Assembly (NCBI GenBank): GCA_001414485.1
Contig: LLEY01000072.1
Coordinates: forward strand, 310,001-374,000
DNA: 64,000 nucleotides
Reading direction: 5' to 3'
DNA from: Calycina herbarum
Lineage: Eukaryota > Ascomycota > Leotiomycetes > Helotiales > Pezizellaceae
The translations under genes and the position numbers were made by a program. Shown here in pieces: positions 10,778 through 21,702 of this stretch. A model generated the notes under the pieces. That model saw only the letters and a program-made list of their open reading frames with translations, searched no databases and was not told the DNA's origin. Each line of letters begins with the position of its first letter. The first letter of the stretch is position 1.

Positions 10778-11938
10778 ACGGATCGCTCTCCTCTTGTGCT
10801 GGCTGGAGATGGAGGCATTTGGTGTTGCGGGATGGGCTTTGTCTTTGTATGCATGCATTGGCTCTCCTTAGGTTTTACGAAGGTTCATATTGGAGCATGA
10901 TGGCATGAAAATCAATGGGAACATTCGACCTATACAACAATACAACTGCTTTTCAAACGTAATTCGATGTTCGGAAAATGTGTGCCAAGAAAAGTTTTCG
11001 ATTACGGTTGTTTGGGGGTGGTGGCGTTACATCAAAGCTCTGGTGGAATTGGGATATCTCGCGTCTTATCTTCGAGGCAGCTGTTTTTTTGACATGGGAA
11101 TACTATTTCTGGGATCTTGCTACTCATTCCTCGCAGACTGGGACTTTTGCCTTCTTCCAATACCAGCATCTCTTTGATCTCTCCTTCCTCATCCTCCATG
11201 TGACAATATAGGTACGGTTTTCCATATTTGTATGGTTCCCTTTACTCCTCAAAACATCATATGAGCCTTGCATGTTTGCGTCCTTGATCCAGGCTAATTC
11301 CTGAACCTACTCCCCCAATGATGTATTCAGGCAATTTCTCTCTACCTAGGACACACTCGATATCTAATTTCTGTAATTAGTTCCAGAAAGGGGTTTTTGA
11401 TATTGTCATTTTAAGTGAATCGAATCTTCACTCGAGTTTGAGAGACGCCAAAATTTTAAAATGAAAAATGAAAAGATGGTAATTCACTGTCAGTGTAAAA
11501 GTTCCTTAACAAAGAAGTCAAGTTGTACCGATAATGCTATATTTAATAATTCTATATTTCTGCAACTTCAAGCATTTTGTGGACTAGTTCATCTCTTGAA
11601 GGGAACTGGATAATGGTGAAAATAGATATATGTGTTACTGATTTTGTTGTTTAGAGAAGAACTTCAATAAAAATTTGTTTAACTTATGAACACGTTCAAT
11701 TTTCTCCAAAGTTTAGTGCTTTCCAAACTACGCCCCTAAACCCCGTCGTTGAGCCTCTTCCTACAAACTACTACCCATTCCCCTGCTTCATCTTGACTTC
11801 CCTTTTGCTCCCAATCGCCCTTGCTGGTAAGTACTATCCACACTCTCTTACCCAAAAGTTTTCCCCAACCCACTTTGCTCCACACCTTCTTATTTACAAA
11901 TAACCAAACCCTCGACATCCAAATAACACAACTCGTCA
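10778..11938. other. Intergenic DNA, no gene seen
   Basis: This holds the eS24 3' flank followed by AT-rich sequence. None of the open frames (for example 10890-11211) has recognisable motifs or splice structure. Confidence 0.5.
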
Positions 11939-12037
11939 GGACAGATGGCCGAGCTGGTTATGGCGCCAGGCTAAGGTTACCTTAAAAACAATTTCCTGGT
12001 CTCGAAAGGGGCGTGGGTTCGAGTCCCACTCTGTTCA
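11939..12037 (+). tRNA. tRNA-Leu (anticodon AAG) with a 17-base intron
   Basis: The acceptor arm GGACAGA (11939-11945) pairs with TCTGTTC (12030-12036), followed by discriminator A (12037). D-arm: GGCCGAGCTGG...GGC. The anticodon stem CCAGG (11966-11970) pairs with CCTGG (11995-11999). The anticodon AAG is at 11973-11975. A 17-base intron (11977-11993) sits one base after the anticodon, the canonical 37/38 position. A long variable arm and the T-arm GTGGG TTCGAGT CCCAC complete a class II leucine tRNA. The intron contains CCTTA, which can pair with the anticodon TAAGG as nuclear tRNA introns do. A T-run near 12075 could terminate RNA polymerase III. Confidence 0.93.
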
Positions 12038-12442
12038 AAGAGATCAACTCATTGTTAACAATGATTATTATAATTTTACTTAAAGTTTTGAAGATTGCTT
12101 CGAAAATAAAGGGTATTTTTGATAGTACTTGGTATGAGGGTTTAGTGGTAAAGTGAAGTGGTAAAGTGAAGTGGGGAATGTGTGGTTTTTTAAAGAAGTT
12201 TTCCTGCAGGGGTACGGGTCTGGCAATTTTTTTTTGGCCTCGCTTATGGGACTTTCTTTGAGAATGAGTCTTGAGAAGGAAGTTCAAATTTCAAGATGGC
12301 TTGGGAACTTGTAAATGATTGTTCCTTTTCTAAATCAAAACTGCCAAACTCCTAAAAATGCAATTCCTTTCCCTCAACCTAACATACAAAAATGAGAATC
12401 AGCCGTGGTTTGATTTCCATCTGGACATCCCAGAAACACTTC
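12038..12442. other. Intergenic DNA between the tRNA and the 3' end of a secreted-protein gene
   Basis: AT-rich, with a 5'-GGTAAAGTGAAGT-3' direct repeat near 12148-12172. No gene seen. Confidence 0.45.
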
Positions 12443-13485
12443 TCAATAATCTCCATCAATTTCCTCACTATAAACACTACTCGAAGGTACAGCTGCAACC
12501 GAGGTCGAGTTTTTTGATGTTGCTGAAGCTACTGAAGGATTTACAGTTCCAGTTGAACTTTGTGTCTAAGAAAATCTCATCAGTATTCGAACTCACACTT
12601 CTTCATTCCCACAACACAGCTGCCACAACACAAGGGAGTAATAAAAAGTGAACTCACCAAAGAACCACTTCCGACCACCTCACCCGGCTTCTGAGGTCCC
12701 AAAGAAGGCACAGGAGAGATTCGCCCGGGAACGAAACCTGGAATTACACCTGGTGTAAAAGTTGGGTCTGGAGCACCAGGACCTTTCAAAATGGAGGTGC
12801 TATTTTGATATGTTGGTTTTAGAGTTGTAAGTGGCGTTGGAATTCCTGTGCCTTTAAAGGAGGGCTTTGTGCCGTTTAAAGGGAAGGAGGTTTGGAATTT
12901 AGAGGGTTGTGAGATTGTTACGGTTGCTGTTACTGTTACTGCTGAGGCGGTGCATGAACATGAGGTTTCTGGCTCTGGTTTTTGTGTTTCCGAGGGGTCT
13001 TCTGGTGTTTCTGGGGTTTCGGGATCTTCTGGGTCTGGATCTGGGGTTTCCGTTTCAGTTGGTGGATCTTGGGTTTGTGATTTGGCTGAAGAAGAGGAGG
13101 ATTGGTGGTCTGGCCAGGCAGATGATGGACTCTCGGTGGGAGATGGTGTCTCGGTGGCAGGAGGAGAAGAAGTATGGTCTTTCCATGTACTTCCTCCACT
13201 TGTGATTGAAGTTCCTCCAATAGATGAAGTCTCTGTAACCGTTGAGTTTGAATGCTCCCAGCTACTTGTTGGTAGGGGTGGGAATTTCCCTGTTGACGTT
13301 GCTACATTTATTGATGTGGGCGAAGCTGTAATTATGGAAAAAGTCGTTGAAGTTGTGAAAACACGAGTCTGTTCTTCCTCGCGGGGAATATCTGGGTGTG
13401 GTTGTTTGTTCTCGTGAGCTGGAGAAGCTGAGAGGGTGGTCGCGAGGAGGAAAGTTGTGAGGAGGAAAGTTGATAGTGGGGACAT
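12443..13485 (-). CDS. Secreted Ser/Thr/Pro-rich protein of unknown function
   Basis: My model is complement(join(12443..12565,12658..13485)), 316 residues. The unspliced frame runs past a GTGAGT donor into Cys-rich residues. Splicing at that donor to TTCTTAG (phase 0) instead continues the Ser/Thr composition (TQSSTGTVNPSVASATSKNS), which supports the intron. A signal peptide (residues 1-20) is followed by about 250 residues rich in Ser, Thr, Pro and Glu, including an acidic Pro-Glu-Thr segment (about 140-175) and a CSC pair. There is no GPI-type tail. The composition suggests an O-glycosylated wall or extracellular protein. No catalytic domain is visible. Confidence 0.6.
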
Positions 13486-15077
13486 GATGAATTTGGGAAG
13501 AAGACCAAGACTTGGTTTTCAAAAAATGAAAGAGGAGAAAACGAGTGATGGTGGTGTGGAAAGAATGTGAATAGGAAATGATAATGATTTTTTGCCAAGG
13601 GACAGGATAGCTCTTCTTAATACGTACTTGTAATCAGAAAAACCAACATCCCAAGATAACAATTATTACTCTGCCTAGCCAACAAGAAACTCCGAGCTCC
13701 GTAATTGGTTCAAGCACTGCCATACAACTAACGATACGACATAGCCTTGGGATTTTTGTGCCTTGCAGTTGTGTTCCCGTCCACGCTCCGCTGAAGGATT
13801 CTGTGGCCACCTGGACAGCCGAGGGAGGCTGAATGTGTTGGTTGGTGGTCATGACCGCAGGTCATCATTTCCAAAAACCTAATGTTGGGTTGGAGTTAGA
13901 AACGAAAGAAAATGAAAAGGGAAATCAGACATGACAGGGAGGTTCAGAGATCCGGTCGATGAATCCAGATTCAAGAATTGACTTATTCACAATGTCTCCC
14001 CTTCGAGACTCAACTATGTGATATTTGAAATTCAAACTACTTTCGAGACACACAGACAATCAACTAAACTTCCATTGGATAATCACGGAAATGGTATATG
14101 CTATCACAATGAGAGGAAGTCCGAAGGGGACATGAGGACCTTCAAGTCCTCGTCATCACCAAGAATTTCAACCTCGCAATTTCAGGAATAAACCAGAAAA
14201 AAGATACACAAGAACTAACACAGCAGCTTTGCTTTTTCTTTCTATTATTAAAAATGACAAACAAAAATTTCGAGTAACCTAGCAAGCAAGTGTCAAAACG
14301 ATCCTGAAAATCAAGACCTCCAACTCGCTTATGTCAAAAATGCGCCCCCAACACCAAAATATGCATCTCACTCCTGCCATGCTGGTTCCCATAACCAACA
14401 CCAACAATACCAACAAGCCCACCAATCACACCCTTCCCACCTCCAACTTAGGGAAAATCAAGAGGTCTAAGGATTTACTCAGCGCTTGCAAGTGATGTTT
14501 TCGAAACACCAACATCACAAGACGGCAAACTAGCTGTTTCTACCAACCGGATCTGTTGTTTGGAGCCAGCTATATTTGGAACAATGTCTGGGTTTGAGGT
14601 AAGAGCATCTGTCCCTGAACACCCCGCTTTTTTGATTGTGTAAAGCAGCCCAGAACAATTGAGTATGGTTTGAGGAGTTTTAGAAGAATTAGAAACTTCT
14701 TCGTTCTCCTAAATAACATGAATAATTTGTGTAATTGCCCTAGAATTAATTGTCTTGGGGAACTGGAAAGTAGGTGTACCCTGAGCAATGGCTGACGCTC
14801 TTACTTTCTTTTGCAATGAGCTCTGACCAAGTGTTTGTACTACAGTTAAATTTTGCCAAAAGACGAAAACACTGTTCCAAGAAACTTCTGCCGCATCGCG
14901 GAATGGGACATCGAAAATGCAGCAAGGTCTCGAGAACAAAAATAAAAAATGAAGTAAATAGAACATGTACAGAAGACCGAGAAGTGATTGTGAATGGGCC
15001 GACAGGAAGTCATGCAAAGTGAAAAGACCCAATTTTTATTTGATACACACCGACTATACAATTGCATGATAGAAGCG
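13486..15077. other. Intergenic DNA, no gene seen
   Basis: About 1.6 kb between the upstream region of the secreted-protein gene and the 3' end of Cyp6. Bases 14200-14560 are A/C-rich. Frames near 14570-15032 are short and have no motif. Confidence 0.45.
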
Positions 15078-16560
15078 TCACCTTCTTCCGGTGTAACCTT
15101 CATCCCGGCCTCTCCTCCGGTCACGATCGTTATTGTCGTACCGATCTCTTCCTCCCCGATCCCGGCCGCCACCCATACCCTTTCTATCATCCCTTGAATC
15201 GTAATCTCTTTTCTCCCTTTGAGGACTACGACTTCTACTCCTCTCTCGTTTCTCTGAATCGTATTTGCCCTCTCTCTCATGCCTTTTTCGCAACTCATCC
15301 TCATCATAGACCATTCCATATCTATCTCTCCGGCTTCCAGTACTATAATCAGCAGCTTTGTATTGCCGCTTCTTTTCCAATCCACTGACACCACCAAATC
15401 CCCCACCGCCATGCTTTCGCTTGGTATTCGTGGCTGTGCGCCATGTATCTGATAATTTGGATACGGATTGCGAGAAGTCAACGTGGATTCGATGATCGTC
15501 GATCAAAACACCTTGCATTTTGAAATAAGCTTGTTCACAAGAAGCTTGCTCTTCGTATTCGATGAAAGAATATTGTAAACTGTCACCAGTTCGCTTGTCT
15601 CGGATGACTTCGCAGGAAAGTATTTTGCCAAACCGGCTAAATATCAGTTCAAGATCCTCATCTGCCAATGTTAGCCAAGCCAGTTTTACAGGGACCGTAA
15701 ACTTACGATTTGTGACGGGATTCAATTTGCATACAAAAAGAACGTTTTCTGGTGGTTTCACTTCCGCAAAAGGGAGATCCCCAACCATTTCCAAAGTCAA
15801 AGCTTGCGCCCTGGCTTCGCGCTCTCTTCGCTGTTTCTCAACAGCTTCTACATTTTCCTCATCCAGATTATCGTCCTCGCCAATTCGTACCGTGGCAAGC
15901 TGTGCTTTTGTAGGTACTGGACTCTCGGGTGGTTCAACGAGACCTGGCGGGTCGTCGTAAGGATCGTCTAGTACCACTGTGTGTTTGATTCGAACATCTA
16001 CCAGAGGACGTCCCTTATCGTCGCAAAAGGCATCGTTGATCTTCTCCAGCGCATCGAATCCTTCCACCACTTTGCCGAATATCGCCGCCTTCCCGTCCAG
16101 AAAGTCGAGATTGTCGCCCAGTGTTATGATGAACTGACTACCAGCAACTCTCTCATCCGGGTCTTTCGTTGACGGGACCGTAGCCATACTGACAGTACCT
16201 CTCTCGGCATGCTTCAACTTCGGGTGTATTTCCGCAGTGAACGTCCTCCTCGCCGGGCCGTTGACCAGGCCCCATATTGAGCTTCCCCCATCACTTTCTT
16301 TCGAGTCTGGACCGATGGGGTCGCCGGTTTGAAAGGAGAAGTTCTTTTGTACGTTGTAGACGGGGGAGAAGTTGTAGTATTTGATTTTGCAGAGCTTGAG
16401 GAAGCTAGATCATCGCGGAAGTCTTAGTATCTATGTGTTCAGTTATTTAACAGGCAGAGAGGGGTCAAGCGGTCACTCACTTCTCACACAGGGTAGGCGC
16501 ATAGTCAACCAAAAGGTCAATGACGATGTCGCCGGCGGAGGTTTCGAGGAGAACGCTCAT
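15078..16560 (-). CDS. cyp6: Peptidyl-prolyl cis-trans isomerase-like 4 (cyclophilin + RRM, Cyp6/PPIL4 family)
   Basis: Three exons, complement(join(15078..15661,15707..16404,16481..16560)), give 453 residues. Exon 1 starts [20 protein letters not shown], and the junction rebuilds [18 protein letters not shown]. The cyclophilin domain (1 to about 165) includes [14 protein letters not shown] and [11 protein letters not shown] linker leads to an RRM (about 245-325) with [19 protein letters not shown] and YSFIEYEE. The tail is Arg/Ser/Asp/Gly-rich. This is the nuclear cyclophilin class linked to spliceosomes and transcription. Intron 2 is only 45 bases, a multiple of three with no stop, so retention would insert 15 residues at the RRM start. 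Removing it restores the family spacing NPVTxxEDLEL, so I treat it as a true intron. Confidence 0.92.
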
Positions 16561-16923
16561 GATGGCGGTGGTTGATCAGGATTTACACATTCGATTCCGG
16601 GAGTTTGCGAGGCGTTCGGATTGAGACACGTCACACGTGTAGACTGGGAAGAGCTGCAATTGTTGTTTGTGTACGGATTTGGCCATTTGCATAGACGGGA
16701 GAGGGAGCTAGAGGAGGGCTGGCGTCTATCGGCAAGCGGGCGATTGTCGGGAAGCGGATTAAGCGCGCTCCTTGGAGCTGCTTGGCAACTAATTGGCTTT
16801 GCTCCTATCCAACCAGCCCCGCTCATCCTCCTCAACTACAAACAACAAATTCTATCGGATTTCCACTCAAATGTCTAGGCACGGGACAAGACGATGGAAT
16901 AGAGACGAACTAGCTTCCATACT

Positions 16924-17413
16924 TTAGTAATCGCGACGATTCGCCCACTTCATCTGAACTGTCCTCTTCAAAATATTCACATTTTCTGAATCCACGTGCC
17001 AGGGGGAAAACCCCACCAACAGGATCTCTACCAATCCCAACCCAAATATCAACACCACCTTTTTCCCATCCTTGGGCTGATCTCCCGCCGCTGGACTCAG
17101 CGCTGTGTCTGCTACCCAGTCGATTGCGCTCAACTATTGGGACGAAGTGTGCATCTGAAAGGGTCGCGACTTACTTGGGGTTTCCCGGAGTGTCCTCCGT
17201 GTGGAAGGGTTCCTGAATCCAAACCTGGAACAATATGCTTCTTGTATCTCGCAACACAACACAGACCGGCTCGATCTCCTCTCCTGCTGTCAGACCTTCA
17301 TGATCGACACTTTTGAAGGCGAAAACTCTGGAGAACCCCAGAGGAAGACTTGGAGATCGTAAGATCTGCTTTGTACTTCCCAACACGCATTTGTATATAC
17401 CCACAATGGACAT
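16924..17413 (-). CDS. Small conserved-looking protein, tentative two-exon model
   Basis: I do not recognise this gene. A frame beginning MSIVGIYKCVLGSTKQ (ATG at 17413) runs for 81 residues to a canonical GTAAGT donor near 17177. Joined in phase to the frame at 16924-17110 it would add PAAGDQPKDGKKVVLIFGLG..., a hydrophobic 15-20 residue stretch, and MKWANRRDY at the end. That gives roughly 140 residues, possibly with one membrane segment. The acceptor is uncertain because the nearest AG sites do not keep the frame. The model rests on continuity of composition and the strong donor. It could equally be two unrelated frames. Confidence 0.3.
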
Positions 17414-20104
17414 GATACCTGTGAGAGACAATCTGCTCTTTTCTCGACATCTTCTTGCTTCACAACTATGCAGAAGAACGAATACCAGGCCTGTGGATGT
17501 CTCTCCGTTATCCGCCCACCAGTCGATTTTGAGGAGGATGGCTCGGTTGGGCAAGGAACCCCCTCATTTCATCGGGAGGTTGCAGCAACAAGGGGGCGGA
17601 GACTTTTGGCAGCACTCCATCGTCTCCCCCTTCTGCCACCGCCCGATTCCCCCAAAAAGCCCGTCGCCATGCATTTGCATTACACGCGGTCGCGGATCTG
17701 TCAGAATCTTAACGATGGTTGATTCGAGAGTCGAAGCTAGTCTTTAAGAGCGGGGAAGAAGCTTCCGGCGGCACCTCCAGATTGACTTGCAGCCCCCACT
17801 GCATTGATTCCATCCGGGGAAATGCTCTTAAGCATCCTGGTACTCCCTGGAGGCGAAGAGGCGTCCTTCGATACGAGTGATCCGGCCAGACTACTATCCA
17901 ACTCTCAAAATAGTTTGCTCACGCAACAGCTTTCCAACTGGCCCCCAGATTAACACTATGATCGGGTGTGGCCGAGAATGCGCCGTGCGAGCATGCTATG
18001 CTTCTAAAGGAGTGTGACGAGAGAGATAAGTCCTACCTCTGACAGCATGCGTCCTTTGTGTCTTCGTATCCTCACTCGAATCTCTCGGTTTCTCTGTTGA
18101 ATCCCCCACAGCTCCAGACGTAGAGAGCCCCGGATGAGACAAAGACATGCCACAGCACTGTCAGCTTCCTTCAAGGTGGAGTCTAGATCGTTTCTTGTTT
18201 AATGTCTTTTGTCGCCTTGCCTAGTACCTGCCCGGCACGCTTCGGGCCCTGTCATTGCTAGTTCTTTGAACTTCTTTCCATATGCCGAATATTCTTGCTC
18301 TCCTCAATGTCCTCCTGCCCCGTTCTCCTCACTTTCACGTCTGCGGTGACCCTGTTGCTGTGCTACCAGAGGTTGTGGAAGCTTTTCCCCGGCGTAGAAG
18401 CTTTTCCGTGTCGACCACTTTAGGCTTGCAACTGAACCCCTTTTGGCGTTCGACATCTTGAATCTTCTGCTGTATTTCAAAATCGTCATTTCCATAACGA
18501 AGAACGAACATTCGATTGTGACGCGCTTTGGTGTCACTTCCTCTGGTCACCTACAATTACCTGTAACCATATCAAACGAAGGTTTTGCAGATCTCTAATC
18601 CTTTTGATTGGTTCTCTTATCAACACACTTTCGTCCAAGCATTCTCGTCGAGTGGCAGATGATCTGACCCACATTTGTAAGACGTAACAATATCCTTGCA
18701 TGGTGACTAGCTTGTGTGGTCGTCGTTGCAAGCAAACAATCCATGGAAGTTGGAGCTCGAGCAGGCTTGACAGGGGGGAGTTTGCTCCCCTGTGCCTTTG
18801 GTGATTGCGACCTGGCAGCAAAAGACCTCACCGTGAACGGCCCGATCGCTGCAGCCATTGATGAAGCGGTCAGAGGAAGAGTTGCATCTTCAAGGGAGAG
18901 AACGTTTGGCTTTAATAGATATGTAATTATTCCGGCATGAGTTTTCGCCTTGCTAACTCGCCTCATGCCTTGGAGGCCATGCACTACCTCAAGCGTTTGC
19001 ATCACGACGCGTTACCATTTCGAGGGGTATGTTATCCTCAACAAGCAGGGCTGTAGCGACGTTTCTTCTCATGGTGCTGCAAAGTCATACAAGCCTACGT
19101 TTGCTGATCTGTAGTACCGAAGCCGTTGAGCTTCAAATCATGGCAGAGCCTCTAGCTGTTTGTGATGTTACTTCTATCAGGAACCTGTCATATCTGTCAC
19201 ATCACCAACACCTTACTGCTTTCAGGAAAACCTACATGTGCACCGGTCCATTTTCCCGGTGGTTTAGGGCGACTGTCAAACTTGAAAACAGCAAAGAGTT
19301 AGTATGGCATTTGGCAGATGACTTCAAACTTTGGCCATTATTTGACTTCAGCAAATCTATCGGCGCATAGATTTTCTGTGCCGCTCCTCCCTAAGTCCCT
19401 GTGGAAAACCAACAACCTTTGTCTGCTGCGGCAGCGTTTCATCAATCAAGACATGCTGAGAATCCAGGCTCCTCGGTATTCCATACGCAGGGAATCTTGT
19501 CAGTCAGTCAGTGCTCAGCAACAAGTCCTAAAATTGAAGTAATCCTCCAGTTATCTCCACTTCGCAATTTATCTCTCCCTCTGTTTGTCGAGATTAGCGA
19601 ATGGCTGGGGGCAAGAAGTAGTACCGGCTAAGTGCATCTAAGTGCAAAAGTGGAGAATTTTGTGCTAGAGATTCATGCATGCTGCTTTGAGCTAGCAAGT
19701 ATTAGTGCACTGATCTCATGGAGGCAAGGCTCAGGAAATTTGATATGTGACATATTTCTCCAAGACCAAGGTATGTACTCCCATTCGCAAACATTAGGGA
19801 CCCCGTAACACTCGTTATAACCTCGCCTGACTGCCCCCCCTCCCCCGATCGGCCTATGCTTTCTTTCTTGCTCAACCTCATTTAATCCTTTGAGTTCATA
19901 GTGAACAGTCTTCGTGATATCTACCCACTGAATCATAGATCTCGGTCACCCCCGCAAAGAAGTTAATTTTCGAAATTTACGAGAAACAATATTCTTGAAA
20001 TCGACCACATTCTTTTCATTGTCGGAGAGTTGGAAGAAGGAAATCCTTCAAGGTAAGTCGCGGGTCCAGCCTTCCTACTTACTTGATTCTGACTACAGGT
20101 TTAG
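17414..20104. other. Long intergenic region, no firm gene
   Basis: About 2.7 kb. Overlapping minus-strand frames at 18304-18550 and 18534-19005 show some protein-like composition (for example MFVLRYGNDDFEIQQKIQDV), but I find no domain and no consistent splice model. A likely 5' UTR intron of the downstream Zn2Cys6 gene lies at about 20052-20098 (GTAAGT...CTGAC...CAG), ending just before its ATG. Confidence 0.35.
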
Positions 20105-21702
20105 ATGGTGCAAGTGCAAGTAGCTCGCTCATATTACGATGATGAGGAACCGGGCTTGAGGCGATACAGCAGACACGGATATGCGTTGGGTCACGAACGA
20201 GAATCACCACACGGCCCATACGAAGGACACCCGGGTCGAGATCACCTTTCCGCATCTCATCACGAGAGTCGTGGGGGTAGTCGTGCTCCTGAACCCGACA
20301 ATGCTCGACCAAGGAGTAGAATTCCAGTTGCCGTACGTTCATATTCCAGAAGCTCATGCAATTTACACCTTCTAACCAACTCCCAGTGTGGACGCTGTAG
20401 AAAGCGCAAAATCCGGTGCAGTGGCGATGCGGGTACTGGTCAGCCATGCACTAACTGCAAGAATTCAGGCAATGAGCAATGCCAATTTTTAAGGGTATGC
20501 TGCTTTTCTTCATGCGATTGATCTCGCCTCGCCTAGCGCATTCATTTAAACCCATCTCACATCTATTGTAGGTCTCGTCACAAGGAATGCAAATGAAGAA
20601 TGAGAGTATCGACTTCAGTGCCTTTGAGGCCACCTCTGCACCTCCCCGACTCCAAACTCACATGCTACCTTATAGACCGCACGCTACAACACACCATCAA
20701 CTGACCCAGCAGGTAGTTCCTGATGGATACTATGCTGGCAGGACGTCCATTTCTGGATATCAATATCCAACATCAAGGTACTATGGACTGAATTCTTTCA
20801 ACGACTACTCAGAGGACACTGTCGTTGATTACGGAGTCCAAAGTACGAACAATCCATACCAATTGATGGGATCAGAGCACCTTCTTTCATCGAGTCTGCC
20901 TTCGAGCTATGGAAAGTGGTCGACTCCAGCTGTGCAAGCAACACAGCTTATCAAGAACAACTCGCCGGCTTCCTTGTACTCGGAGCACGACTCGAATTAC
21001 CACCCGAACAGTCATCTTTCTTACCAAAGCGGATATCAGCTTCGACCTACAAACAACCCCGAAGATGTGAAGAACCCATCGATTGTCCATTCATCGCTCG
21101 GCACATCGTCGCTAGGTGGAGAGTCAATCAACTCGATGCCTGCGCCTGATCGGGTACTCCCAGTTCCAGCAACAAATCGCTCGTCGTTTGCAGCCCCAAC
21201 AAATTCCTATTCATATATCCGCTCGAGCTCAACCGCTGCGCTTCCATCCTCCCAAAACCAACAAACAAGTTGGCAAACCTACGATGGTCTCATGGGCGCA
21301 GCACATACCCTCTCTTCAGTCAAGTCGCTACCACAAAGCGATTCTAGCTACCTCTACGCCAGCAGCCCAGAATCCCTAAGCTCTTCCCAAACAACAGCTT
21401 ACAGTTCCCAAAGCCTCTCGTCTTCTCAAAACGATCTCTACACAACGAGCTCAGCAGATCCTTTTCACGGTAATGAGTCCACCGAATCCTCCTACGGTCC
21501 AAGCAGCATCGTCAAACGAAACAATCAAGCTAACGCATCGGAGGCTTCAATATCAAGTATCAACAATACCCTCGCCAACGGACATCCATACATCCCATTT
21601 CCTACTCAAGCGTCATATCCCGCCCCGCCGATGCATAGCATGGCTGCTCCCACTCCCACTCGTCGCCTCACGAATCTTCCTCTTGGCATTTCTGCTTCGT
21701 GA
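20105..21702 (+). CDS. Zn2Cys6 (GAL4-type) transcription factor
   Basis: Three exons, join(20105..20332,20387..20494,20572..21702), give 488 residues, all phase 0. Introns have GTACGT...CTAAC...CCCAG and GTATGC...TGTAG signals. The DNA-binding domain is formed across junction 1 and exon 2: CGRCRKRKIRCSG followed by C-x2-C and a last Cys, spacing CX2CX6CX9CX2CX7C. An Arg/His/Pro-rich N-terminus of about 76 residues precedes it. The remainder is Ser/Tyr/Asn/Gln-rich and disordered, a likely activation region. The usual fungal middle homology region is absent, so this is a short, low-complexity member of the class. Target genes cannot be told from the sequence. Confidence 0.85.

Noticed and set aside
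11982..12287. A 101-codon minus-strand frame ending RVGLEPTPLSRPGNCF
   Set aside because: It is the antisense translation of the tRNA-Leu gene and its flank. Such peptides are a common annotation artefact.
12848..13417. A 189-codon plus-strand frame rich in Val, Gly and Ser
   Set aside because: Antisense of the secreted Ser/Thr/Pro-rich protein. The minus strand has the signal peptide and a consistent intron.
18304..19005. Overlapping minus-strand frames with partly protein-like composition
   Set aside because: Two frames overlap and neither has a domain, a credible start or splice sites that connect them.
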